Positions 8,666 through 15,642 of a stretch of DNA of 23,879 nt are shown piece after piece (the stretch's first letter is position 1; each line of letters starts with the position of its first letter). This DNA is from Candidatus Aquidulcis sp. (GTDB lineage Bacteria > Chloroflexota > Anaerolineae > Anaerolineales > E44-bin32): assembly GCA_020723365.1 (NCBI GenBank), contig DYJB01000003.1, forward strand, positions 11,692 to 35,570. Direction: 5' to 3'. The notes below the pieces were generated by a model. That model saw nothing but the letters and a program-made list of their open reading frames with translations, searched no databases and was not told where the DNA came from. A program made the translations under genes and the position numbers.

Positions 8666-10375
8666 ATGGATGAACGGTTGTGGCGAGTGGATGTCGCTCG
8701 GAGGGAAGCACACCGGGCACCGGTCCCGGAGTCCTGGCACCGCCTCGGCGGGCGCGGCTTGATCGCCCGGATCCTGCTGGACGAGGTGCCCGCGACGTGC
8801 GATCCCCTCGGACCACACAACAAGCTGATCTGGGCGCCGGGCCTGATCGTCGGGCACATGGTCTCCTCGTGCGATCGGATCTCGGTCGGCGCCAAGAGTC
8901 CGCTCACCGGTGGGGTGAAGGAATCGAACGCCGGCGGAACGACCGGGTTGCAGATGGTCTCCCTGGGGATCAAGGCTCTCCTGCTCGAGGGTGACCTGCC
9001 GGCCGAGGGTTGGTCCGTTCTGATCGTGACCCGGGACGGCCTGCGCTTCGAATCCGGCGACGATCTGATCGGGCTGGGCGCCTACGCGGCGGCGGAGCGC
9101 CTGCGCGGCCGCTACGGGGACAAGGTTGCCCTGAGCCTGATCGGTCCTGCCGGCGAGATGGCGCTGACCGCCGCCGGGATCCTCAATCTCGACAAGGATC
9201 GCGTTCCCTCGCGCATCAATGCCCGGGGCGGGATGGGCGCCGTGATGGGTGTCCGCCGCCTGAAGGCCATCGTCGTCGACGGAGCCGGCGGCGAGAAGCC
9301 GCCGCTGACGGACGCGGCGCTGTTCAAGGCCGGGCAGAAACTGTACACCCAGGAAGTGCTGGCCCATCCCCAGTCGGCCATCTACCGCGATTACGGCACG
9401 GCCGGCCTGGCGATGATGACCTACGGGTTCGGCGCGCTGCCAACGCGCGGCTTCTCCTCGGGGAACTTCGAGGGCATCGACCGCATCAGCGGCGAGGCAC
9501 TGCGGGACCGTATCCTGGCCCGCGGGGGTGAGGGGGACACCTCGCACGCCTGCATGCCGGGATGCGTCATCCGAAGCTCCAACTGCTTTGCGGCAGTGGA
9601 CGGGAAGATGATCGTCTCGCCGCTCGAGTACGAGACCATCGGCCTGGTCGGGTCCAACCTGGGGATCGATGATCTGGATGAGATCGGTCGTCTGAACTGG
9701 GAGATCAACGACCTTGGGCTGGACAGCATCGACACGGGCGCGGCGCTGGGCGTGGCAGCGCAAGCCGGGCTGATGGCCTTCGGCGACCCGGCCGGGGCGC
9801 ACGCCCTGCTGGATGAGATCCGGCGCGGCACACCCCTGGGGCGGGTTCTCGGCTGCGGCGCGGCCGTTACCGGAAAGGTGCTCGGCATCCGCCGCGTGCC
9901 GGTCGTCAAGGGACAGGCCATGCCGGCCTACGACCCTCGCGCCATCAAGGGCACCGGCGTCACCTACGCCACCTCGCCTCAGGGCGCCGACCACACCTGC
10001 GGGCTGACCATCCGCGCCAAGGTCGATCACCTCGATCCGAAGGTCCAGGCCGACCTGTCGCGCACGGCGCAGATCAACATGGCCGGCTACGACACGCTGG
10101 GAGCCTGCATCTTCGGAGGTTTTGGATTCGCCAAGGCTCCGGGCGCCATCCGCGACATGATCAACGGGCGCTACGGCTGGGGAGTTGGGGAAGACTTCCT
10201 GCAGGTGCTCGGCTTCGAGACGCTCAAGCTCGAGCAGGCCTTCAACCGGGCGGCGGGCTTCACTCCGTCCGACGACCGCATCCCCGAGTGGATGACGCAG
10301 GAGCCGCTGCCGCCTCACAACAGCGTCTTCGATGTCAGCGAAGCGGACCTCGATCGGGTGGCCGGGTGGTCGTGA
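8666..10375 (+). CDS. Second AOR-family oxidoreductase, paralogue with altered Fe-S ligand set
   Basis: A 569-residue AOR-family protein, shorter than its neighbour. I chose the ATG at 8666 because AGGAG at 8652-8656 gives a 9-base spacer; the GTG at 8660 would be too close, and the longer upstream frame overlaps the first aor gene. Family motifs: SVGAKSPLTGGVKESNAGG, SRINARGGMGAVMGVRRLKA, and SPLEYETIGLVGSNLGIDD. The cluster region differs from the first enzyme: lined up with CYACTVRC it reads SHACMPGC, so the first ligand position is S293, followed by C296 and C300. C481 (LGACIFGG) matches the fourth ligand, and an extra C307 lies seven residues after C300. It may hold an unusual cluster, or have another role such as a partner subunit. 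Its stop overlaps the MoaD-like start by 4 bases (GTGA). Confidence 0.88.
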   Translation: MDERLWRVDVARREAHRAPVPESWHRLGGRGLIARILLDEVPATCDPLGPHNKLIWAPGLIVGHMVSSCDRISVGAKSPLTGGVKESNAGGTTGLQMVSLGIKALLLEGDLPAEGWSVLIVTRDGLRFESGDDLIGLGAYAAAERLRGRYGDKVALSLIGPAGEMALTAAGILNLDKDRVPSRINARGGMGAVMGVRRLKAIVVDGAGGEKPPLTDAALFKAGQKLYTQEVLAHPQSAIYRDYGTAGLAMMTYGFGALPTRGFSSGNFEGIDRISGEALRDRILARGGEGDTSHACMPGCVIRSSNCFAAVDGKMIVSPLEYETIGLVGSNLGIDDLDEIGRLNWEINDLGLDSIDTGAALGVAAQAGLMAFGDPAGAHALLDEIRRGTPLGRVLGCGAAVTGKVLGIRRVPVVKGQAMPAYDPRAIKGTGVTYATSPQGADHTCGLTIRAKVDHLDPKVQADLSRTAQINMAGYDTLGACIFGGFGFAKAPGAIRDMINGRYGWGVGEDFLQVLGFETLKLEQAFNRAAGFTPSDDRIPEWMTQEPLPPHNSVFDVSEADLDRVAGWS

Positions 10376-10605
10376 CCGTTCGCCTGCACACGACGCTCCG
10401 GCGGGAGACCCCGCAGGGCATCGTGGATAGGGTGGAACTCGAGCTGGGCGAGGGCTCCACGCTGCGCACGGCCGTGGATGCTCTGGGGATCTCGCTTCGC
10501 GAGGACGCCATCCTCCTGGTCGTGAACGGCAGGATCGCCGACGTCGAGACGCCGTTGGCGGAGGGCGACGAAGTGCGCCTCATCCCGGCCATGTCGGGTG
10601 GATGA
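10372..10605 (+). CDS. MoaD/ThiS-like ubiquitin-fold sulfur carrier
   Basis: A 77-residue beta-grasp protein ending in PAMSGG. The C-terminal Gly-Gly is the residue pair that MoaD/ThiS proteins carry as a thiocarboxylate after adenylation by a MoeB/ThiF enzyme. The preceding LLVVNGRIADVETPLAEGDEVRLIP stretch (split here as LLVVNGRIADVE and LAEGDEVRLIP) is the usual strand pattern before the tail. The GTG at 10372 overlaps the stop of the second oxidoreductase gene by four bases, so the two are probably translated together; a GTG at 10366 is an alternative. Its place after two pterin enzymes argues for a role in sulfur delivery to molybdopterin or tungstopterin rather than thiamine. No MoaE, MoeB or MoaA gene is in the window, so those would act from elsewhere. 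Confidence 0.85.
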   Translation: MTVRLHTTLRRETPQGIVDRVELELGEGSTLRTAVDALGISLREDAILLVVNGRIADVETPLAEGDEVRLIPAMSGG

Positions 10606-10646
10606 GGGCGAGGGCCGTCATTTGCCGGTGGGCGAGGGGGACGAGA

Positions 10647-10668
10647 ACGGGGCCGCGAGCGGCCCCGT
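10647..10668 (+). terminator. GC-rich hairpin between convergent units
   Basis: Bases 10647-10656 (ACGGGGCCGC) are the exact reverse complement of 10659-10668, around a central GA. It lies 41 bases after the sulfur carrier stop and 6 bases before the end of the convergent acetyltransferase gene. It could therefore end transcripts from both sides. There is no U run. Confidence 0.65.
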
Positions 10669-10674
10669 GGTCGT

Positions 10675-11151
10675 TCAGGAGAGCAGGCGGGTGAAGATGA
10701 TCAGGTCGTCGCCGGGGGCGTAGAAGTCAGCCAGCGTCGCGGCATGGGTGTAACCCAGGCTGGTGTAGAAGGCGCGCGTCGGGGCATATTCGCGGCGGCC
10801 GGACGTATCGAGCACGAGCATCCGGCCGCCGCGCTTGCGGACCTCGTCTTCGACGTGAGCCATCAGCGTCCGGCCCACGCCCTTGCCCTTGGCCGGCGTG
10901 CTGACGGCGATCCAGTACAGGTCGAAGGTGCCCTGGGTGAGCGGGGTGGGGCCGTAGCAGGCGAAGCCGAGCAGCTTGCCGTTCTCCATGGCGCTCAGGA
11001 AGAAGTACCCGCCGTGGTCCTCCTGCTCGAGGTAGGTCTCGAGCAGTTCGTCGACCGTCTCCGCTTCCTCGCGTGAAAAGAGGGGTTCGGCTCCCGCCAG
11101 ATGGAGCAGCGCGCCTGCGTCCTCAGGTTGTGTGGGGCGAATCTGGATCAC
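10675..11151 (-). CDS. GNAT-family N-acetyltransferase
   Basis: A 158-residue acetyl-CoA-dependent acyltransferase. The GTG at 11151-11149 overlaps the stop of the upstream ATP-grasp gene (GTGA). There is no separate ribosome site, so translation is probably coupled. The protein starts VIQIRPTQPEDAGALLHLA, a normal GNAT beta1-alpha1 opening. Motif A is present as STPAKGKGVGRTLMAHVEDE, with the Gly-Lys-Gly-Val-Gly acetyl-CoA pyrophosphate loop. The Arg-Ala-Phe-Tyr near the end (APTRAFYTSLGY) is the usual motif B. The acceptor is not predictable from sequence; the tight link to an ATP-grasp ligase suggests a shared small-molecule or peptide substrate. A longer frame further upstream lies inside the ligase gene and is not expected to be translated. 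Confidence 0.88.
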   Translation of the reverse strand: MIQIRPTQPEDAGALLHLAGAEPLFSREEAETVDELLETYLEQEDHGGYFFLSAMENGKLLGFACYGPTPLTQGTFDLYWIAVSTPAKGKGVGRTLMAHVEDEVRKRGGRMLVLDTSGRREYAPTRAFYTSLGYTHAATLADFYAPGDDLIIFTRLLS

Positions 11152-12422
11152 GGCCGGGAGGCAAGCGCCATCTTGAGGATCGCCAGCACCATGGAGGTGT
11201 AGGTGTGCCCGGCGGCCCGGGCCGAACGGAAGAAGCCGGCGTCGGGGGCCAGATCCGGATTGACGTTCACTTCCAGGATGTACGACTCGCCGTCGCGCAG
11301 GCGCATGTCGACCCGGGCGAAGCCCTTGACGCCCAGCAGCTGGTAGGTGCGGATGGCGGCGTCCTCGATCCGGTTCTGCTCCTCGGGCGTCAGGTGGGCC
11401 GGGCAGATCCCCGGGGTGTGCTGGTATTCGGCCGAACCCTCCACCCACTTGGCATCGAAGGTCACCAGCTTGCGCAGCGGATCATCGGTCCACTCGAAGA
11501 CGATCTCGGAGATCGGCAGGACCTCGGGCTGGGCGTTGCCCCACAGGGCGACATTGATCTCGCGGCCGACGATGAACTCTTCCACCAGCGCCGGCTGGTG
11601 GTAGGTGCGCAGGATCGCCTCGACCTGGGCGAAGAGCTGCTCCTCGGTGCGGGCGACCGAGTCCTGCGTCACGCCGAAGCTGCCGCCTTCGGCCACAGGC
11701 TTGGCGATCGCCGGCAGGGGGACGGTCAGAACGCGTTCGCTGCGGCGGTGGAAGACCTGGTAGCGCGGCGTGCGCAGCCCGTTGCTCTCCAGGATGCGCT
11801 TGGCGACCAGCTTGTTGCCGCTGCGCCGCAGGGCCTGGTAGGTTCCCCCGGTGTGGATGTAGCCCATGGAGCGCAGCAGGCGCGGCACTTCGGCCTCGCT
11901 GAAACCGCGGCCACCCAGGCTCTCAACCAGGTTGAAGACGACCGATCGGCGGGGATCGTGGGCCCGCACAGCCCCGGCGACATCATCCCATACGGGAGCC
12001 AGGTGCACGGCCCCGACCTCGCCCTCGAGGGCTTCAGCCACGCGACGTGCCACCTGCTCGGTTTCCTCATCGGCCAGCAGGTCTTCGGGACGCCCTCGTT
12101 CCAGGCCGAGGGCCAGGCTGTACAGGACGACAACCTCGACCGCGCTCAGGTCGGTGATGCGCCGCGACTGACGGCGCACACGCGGGCGCGGTTCGACGAC
12201 GACGTCCGGAAGGAAGGTGGGATCCGGCGCTGCGATCTCGATCGTCTCGAGTCGGGGGTCGGCCGGTCGGGTCTGCGTGAGGGTGCGGCGCGTGGCCGGG
12301 GCGCGAGCGCTCACGCGCCGCGCGCTGCGCGGACCCGGGGGCTCTTCGGAGTCTGGTTCGAGATCCTTGGGGGTAGGTGCCACCGGTACTCGGGTGACAT
12401 CAGGCCGCTGGCGGGCAGGCAT
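11148..12422 (-). CDS. ATP-grasp ligase, D-alanine-D-alanine ligase-like, with disordered N-terminus
   Basis: A 424-residue protein. Residues 1-93 are rich in Pro, Arg and acidic residues and look disordered; the folded part begins near EVVVLYSLALG (96-106). The ATP-grasp signature is clear: AIAKPVAEGGSFGV (238-251, nucleotide-binding Lys and glycine loop), LVEEFIVGREINVAL (279-293), and FARVDMRLRDG with YILEVNVNP (368-389), giving likely Mg2+ ligands D372, E384 and N386. These enzymes activate a carboxylate as acyl phosphate and join it to an amine. It is not a housekeeping Ddl: the N-terminal substrate region does not look like Ddl and it is coupled to a GNAT gene. The ATG at 12422 has only a weak, distant GGGAG upstream, so a start nearer residue 90 is possible. 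A promoter at 12497-12525 precedes it. Confidence 0.83.
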   Translation of the reverse strand: MPARQRPDVTRVPVAPTPKDLEPDSEEPPGPRSARRVSARAPATRRTLTQTRPADPRLETIEIAAPDPTFLPDVVVEPRPRVRRQSRRITDLSAVEVVVLYSLALGLERGRPEDLLADEETEQVARRVAEALEGEVGAVHLAPVWDDVAGAVRAHDPRRSVVFNLVESLGGRGFSEAEVPRLLRSMGYIHTGGTYQALRRSGNKLVAKRILESNGLRTPRYQVFHRRSERVLTVPLPAIAKPVAEGGSFGVTQDSVARTEEQLFAQVEAILRTYHQPALVEEFIVGREINVALWGNAQPEVLPISEIVFEWTDDPLRKLVTFDAKWVEGSAEYQHTPGICPAHLTPEEQNRIEDAAIRTYQLLGVKGFARVDMRLRDGESYILEVNVNPDLAPDAGFFRSARAAGHTYTSMVLAILKMALASRP

Positions 12423-12496
12423 CGTGTACGGGTAGGGCTCCCGACGGCAGGCGGTTATTCGTTGTTTGCCGGCCGTCTGTTTCTAATTCCTTTGCA

Positions 12497-12525
12497 AGTT
12501 TACCACATCGTTATGGCCAGGTCAA
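12497..12525 (-). promoter_or_regulatory. Sigma-70-type promoter for the ATP-grasp/GNAT pair
   Basis: Reading the minus strand, TTGACC (12525-12520) and TAAACT (12502-12497) are separated by exactly 17 bases. Transcription would start near 12490, leaving a leader of about 70 bases before the ATG at 12422. The surrounding DNA is AT-richer than the rest of the window, which supports a promoter. Confidence 0.65.
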
Positions 12526-12536
12526 GCACGTTAGGC

Positions 12537-12973
12537 TAGCCCTTGGCTCCTACCCGCCATGCCCGACTACCCGTGGCGGTCATGGCGAATCGCCCGGTTG
12601 ACGGAATGCGAAGTCCAGGCGCGTGCAAACCAACCTTAAATGTTAACGACGGGGTTCCAACCTTAAAGGCGAGGTCCATGCGGCCGGTGCCGGAGGCCTG
12701 CGCGTCCGCCGGGCGCCTCGACTGGTTGCCGGAGTGTCTTCGCCAGAGGCGTAGATCGTGCCAGGCGGCGGAGCATGGCGCGAGGTCGCCATCTGCAGGG
12801 CCTGCATCCATGGGCGCGCCGGTCCGGTCCGGCCGCAGGTGCGCTGCGGCGGGCGTACGGATCCCCGCGTGCGCGGCTTGGAGGGAGCGTCCGGTTGAGG
12901 TAGAGTGGAGCCGCCACGCGCGGCTGGAGCGCGTGGACCTTCGTCTGTACCCCGTCGAGAATCGGAGGTCGAC
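12537..12973. other. Intergenic region between divergent units, no convincing gene
   Basis: About 440 bases separate the ATP-grasp promoter from the AHSA1 gene. Frames that stay open here on both strands have no ribosome site, atypical composition (Arg/Ala/Pro-rich), and run across the start of the next gene in another frame. The one visible structure is a pair of direct repeats (12630-12640 and 12657-12667). I see no tRNA-like fold and no strong plus-strand promoter. Confidence 0.6.
12630..12667. repeat. Direct repeat pair CCAACCTTAAA
   Basis: CCAACCTTAAA occurs at 12630-12640 and again at 12657-12667, 27 bases apart start to start (TTTAAGGTTGG on the minus strand). The AT-rich block is distinct from the surrounding GC-rich DNA. 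It may be a regulator site pair or the remnant of a short repeat array. Confidence 0.5.
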
Positions 12974-13372
12974 ATGCTGGAGTCGGTGGTCCTGGAGGAG
13001 TGGTTTCCCGTGGAGCCGGCGGTTGCCTACCGGGCATGGCTGGACAGCCGGGCTCATTCGGCCTTCACTGGCGGCGAAGCCGTGATCGACGGGTGTGTCG
13101 GTGGAGCGTTCACGGCCTGGGATGCGTACATTCTTGGCCGCACCTTGTCCCTCGATCCTCCTCGCCGCATCGTGCAGGCCTGGAGGACGACCGAGTTTCC
13201 AGATGGCGCCGCCGACTCGCGCCTCGACCTTACCTTCTCGCCAACCGCGGGCGGCACCCGCCTGATCCTGCGGCACACCGAGATTCCTGAGGGCCAGGGC
13301 ATCAGCTACGCGCAAGGCTGGATCGAGCACTACTTCGAGCCGATGCAGGCCTACTTCGGGAGGCGGCGATGA
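12974..13372 (+). CDS. AHSA1/SRPBCC-domain protein (START-like fold)
   Basis: A 132-residue protein of the activator-of-Hsp90-ATPase-like (AHSA1) group of the SRPBCC superfamily, a hydrophobic-pocket fold. The ATG at 12974 has CGGAGG at 12963-12968 with a 5-base spacer. Family features: an opening beta-strand then EPAVAYRAWLDSRAHSAFTG (the usual 'vyeaWtdp...HaaftGg' pattern), the GGAFTAWDAYILGRTLSLDPP core with the WxxTEFPDG strand, a TRLILRHTEIP strand, and a final amphipathic helix from GWIEHYFEPMQAYF. The molecular role of such small single-domain proteins is mostly unknown; ligand binding or stress response are possibilities. Its stop overlaps the next start in ATGA, so the lipoprotein gene is probably translated from the same mRNA. 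Confidence 0.85.
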   Translation: MLESVVLEEWFPVEPAVAYRAWLDSRAHSAFTGGEAVIDGCVGGAFTAWDAYILGRTLSLDPPRRIVQAWRTTEFPDGAADSRLDLTFSPTAGGTRLILRHTEIPEGQGISYAQGWIEHYFEPMQAYFGRRR

Positions 13373-14112
13373 ACGCCATGGCCCGACTGCGTGTCCTGGG
13401 GGGCCGGGCGCCCCTGCCGATGGGTGCGCTGATCCTGGCGCTGGCGCTGGCCGCGTGCACTTCGGGCGCCGGAACAACACCCGCGCCGGAGGTTCAGCCG
13501 CCCACGCCAGGAGAACCTCAGGCGGAACAGGCTTCGACGGCCGAAGACGGCACGCTGCCCGCCGGACCCGTCGCCTCGAACGGCGTTGAGGCCTTCGCGC
13601 TGCACAGTCCGGCGTTTGCGGCCGGCGCGGACATCCCGCTGCGCTTCACGTGCGACGGCGAGAACCTCTCGCCCCCGCTGGAGTGGGCGGGCGTGCCGGA
13701 GGCCGCCGGCGCGCTGATGCTGGTGGCCTTCGATCGCGATGCCGGACGGAACCTGGGGGCGAGCACCGATCTCGGTTTCATCCACTGGGTGGTGATCGAC
13801 CTGCCGGTCGCGTCGAGCGGGCTGCCCGAGGGCGCCTCTGCCTCAGCGGCGGCTCTGCTGGGCGCAGCGGAGGCGGCCAACGATTTTGCCGCGGTTGCGG
13901 GCTCGACGTTTCCGGGCGGAGCCGTCATCCGGGGCACCGGCTACGATGGGCCTTGCCCCCCCGCGCGGCACACCTACGTCTTCCGGTTGGTGGCGCTCGA
14001 TCGGCCGCTGGGATTGCCGGGCGGGACTCCGGCCTCCGAGGCGATCACGGCGGCGGAGGGCCGCATCCTCGGCCTCGCCGAGTGGACGGGAAGCTACGCA
14101 TCAGCTCGGTAG
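13369..14112 (+). CDS. Exported lipoprotein of the YbhB/YbcL (PEBP/RKIP-like) family
   Basis: A 247-residue protein. The ATG at 13369 overlaps the previous stop (ATGA) and follows GGGAGG; the ATG at 13378 is an alternative. Residues 19-30 form a hydrophobic signal ending in the lipobox LALAAC, so C30 should be lipidated and the protein anchored outside the membrane. Residues 31-70 are a Pro/Ala/Thr-rich linker. The PEBP domain follows from about residue 74: FALHSPAFAAG, IPLRFTCDGENLSPPLEW, the LVAFDRDAG strand, FIHWVVIDLP, and GYDGPCPPARHTYVFRLVALD near the end. These include the Asp/His/Pro residues of the small anion-binding pocket. Bacterial members have no firmly established function. The preceding AHSA1 gene is probably co-transcribed. 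Confidence 0.9.
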   Translation: MNAMARLRVLGGRAPLPMGALILALALAACTSGAGTTPAPEVQPPTPGEPQAEQASTAEDGTLPAGPVASNGVEAFALHSPAFAAGADIPLRFTCDGENLSPPLEWAGVPEAAGALMLVAFDRDAGRNLGASTDLGFIHWVVIDLPVASSGLPEGASASAAALLGAAEAANDFAAVAGSTFPGGAVIRGTGYDGPCPPARHTYVFRLVALDRPLGLPGGTPASEAITAAEGRILGLAEWTGSYASAR

Positions 14113-14186
14113 CCGGGGCGGCGGGGACCCGTCGGATGGCACGCGACTCGCCGGGGCAGGCCAGCCGGATGGCGATGGAGGCGGAT

Positions 14187-14867
14187 GTGAGTTCGCTGCA
14201 AGGGGCTCAACTGCTGGTGGCCCTGGGGCTTGTAATGCTGACAGTCCGCCGCGGGTTGCCGGCTCTGATTCTGCGCTGGCGACCTGAGTCGCTGGCGTGC
14301 ACCTTCCTGGGGCCGGAGGACGAGGGACGTATCCTCGACGGCTCCCCCGTGCTCCAAGAAGCCGTCGATCGATTGAAGCGCCTGCACTTCTTTCTCCTTG
14401 GCGTGAAGGTGGAGAAGATGCCGCTGTGGGGAGGCCGTTTCTCGGAGGTCGCCCTGGCGGCGCGGGATCAGTCCGCCTTCGCCTCCATCGTCCTGCAGCC
14501 GTTCGGCGCGCCGGCCAGCGTGTACTTCTACACGCCGCTCTCTGCGGGCGGCATGGCCTTCACGCGGGACTTCGCTGGCGGCGCCCAGGCCGAGTCGCCC
14601 GGCCTGTCGGTCCGGAATGTTCCCGGCGAGGAACTCGAGGCCGTTCACCGTGCCCATCAGGAACGCGTGGCGGCCCTGCGCGCCCAGGGGTATGCCGTGG
14701 ATCTCAGGCCGTCCCAGGCGGGCCGGATCTCCGCCACGCGCGCCTTCTATGCCTCACCCTACTATCGAAGGCTGAGCGCAGGACGGGATCGCCTGATGGC
14801 GCTGTCCTGCGCGGCCTCGCTGGCCTTGCTGTTGTGGGCGGCGCTGGCGGCGCTGCTGGGCGCGTAG
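14187..14867 (+). CDS. Unrecognised membrane-anchored protein with N- and C-terminal TM segments
   Basis: I do not recognise this family. The GTG at 14187 has GGAGG at 14177-14181 with a 5-base spacer; in-frame ATGs at 14136, 14169 and 14175 are alternatives. The 226-residue product has a hydrophobic N-terminal segment (about 7-21, LLVALGLVMLTV) and a C-terminal one (last 22 residues, rich in Leu/Ala). The soluble middle (about 30-200) shows a run of alternating strand-like segments, including FLGPEDEGRILDGSPVLQEAV, with a FASIVLQPFGAPASVYFYTPL stretch (here cut: SIVLQPFGAPASVYFYTP) and a helix with EAVHRAHQERVAALRAQGY. It lies 74 bases after the lipoprotein stop on the same strand and may share its transcript. 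Codon use matches its neighbours. Confidence 0.7.
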   Translation: MSSLQGAQLLVALGLVMLTVRRGLPALILRWRPESLACTFLGPEDEGRILDGSPVLQEAVDRLKRLHFFLLGVKVEKMPLWGGRFSEVALAARDQSAFASIVLQPFGAPASVYFYTPLSAGGMAFTRDFAGGAQAESPGLSVRNVPGEELEAVHRAHQERVAALRAQGYAVDLRPSQAGRISATRAFYASPYYRRLSAGRDRLMALSCAASLALLLWAALAALLGA

Positions 14868-14920
14868 CGGGGGCGAAAGGTGGCGTGCACCGAGCCGCAC
14901 CGTCTACCTTCAACACGATG

Positions 14921-14945
14921 ACGGGCAGGCCATGGGCCCGCCCGT
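14921..14945. terminator. Possible weak hairpin between convergent genes
   Basis: ACGGGC at 14921-14926 pairs with GCCCGT at 14940-14945, and GGCC/GGGCC bases inside can pair further. It lies between two convergent genes (ends at 14867 and 14987). The stem is short, so this is a tentative call. Confidence 0.3.
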
Positions 14946-14986
14946 AGGTTGCGCTGCCGGGGCGCCATCGGCGCGCTCGAAGCGGT

Positions 14987-15505
14987 CTAGAGGTTCTCCT
15001 TCGCCAGCGCGTCGGCGATGGAGTGGGCCCAGGCGCGGATCGAGTCCCAATTGCGGAAGTCACCCATCGGAGCTTTCATCGCCTTGAGCAGCAGCTTCTC
15101 GGGCAGGCTGAGCTTGCCTTCGTCCAGCGCCCCGTGGAACAGCACGCGTTGGCGAGCGCCGACGCGATCCGCGACGGCCTGCTGGGCCTCCGGGAAAACC
15201 CACCCCTTCATCAGCTTGACGGGGTCGCCCTCACCGGTGGGGCCGCTGGAGAAAAGCCACACCGGGCGGCCTGCCAATTCCTGCTCACGATCCTCGAGCA
15301 GGCTGATGGCCGCCTTCTGCCACATGCCTGCGTACACGGCGCTGCCAAGAACGACGGCCGCGTAAGCGCTCACGTCCCCGACCTTGTCGGCGGGCATCAC
15401 GTCCGCCTCCCGCCCGGCGCTGCGCAGCGTCTCGCCGATGGCCTCGGCGATCCCCCGGGTTGCGCCGTACTTCGTCGCGTAGGCGACCAGGATCCTTCCA
15501 GCCAT
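14987..15505 (-). CDS. Flavodoxin-domain protein (HemG-like)
   Basis: A 172-residue FMN-binding flavodoxin-fold protein. The ATG at 15505 has AGGAG then CGGAG just upstream. ILVAYATKYGATRGIAEAIGE at residues 5-25 (key part ATKYGATRGIAEAI) is the flavodoxin phosphate-binding loop, T/S-X-T/Y-G-X-T type. The VVLGSAVYAGMW segment and the WLFSSGPTGEGDP segment are the two isoalloxazine-binding loops. The length and order match menaquinone-dependent protoporphyrinogen oxidase HemG and related flavodoxin-domain proteins, but no other haem genes are adjacent. A general electron-transfer role is equally possible. It lies 137 bases downstream of the PfkB kinase on the same strand; whether they share a transcript is unclear. 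Confidence 0.85.
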   Translation of the reverse strand: MAGRILVAYATKYGATRGIAEAIGETLRSAGREADVMPADKVGDVSAYAAVVLGSAVYAGMWQKAAISLLEDREQELAGRPVWLFSSGPTGEGDPVKLMKGWVFPEAQQAVADRVGARQRVLFHGALDEGKLSLPEKLLLKAMKAPMGDFRNWDSIRAWAHSIADALAKENL

Positions 15506-15642
15506 TCTCCGCTCCTGCCCCTCGGAATTCGTCGCTGCCGGGTCATGCTCGTGACCGGCGCGTGCGACGACCGCGGCAGAGTAACCCAGCCGTGAGTCGG
15601 GGCGCAGTGACAAACGTACCCCAGCGCCCGGAGTCGTGTCCC

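Noticed and set aside
6700..8973. 757-residue open frame on the minus strand
   Set aside because: It lies antisense to the aor gene, is Arg/Ala/Gly/Leu-rich with no motif, and has no ribosome site; long antisense frames are expected at this G+C.
11073..12539. 488-residue plus-strand frame opposite the ATP-grasp gene
   Set aside because: It is a compositional shadow; the minus-strand frame holds all ATP-grasp motifs.
12536..13480. 314-residue minus-strand frame over the AHSA1 gene
   Set aside because: It has no family match and covers a plus-strand gene with a clear domain and ribosome site.
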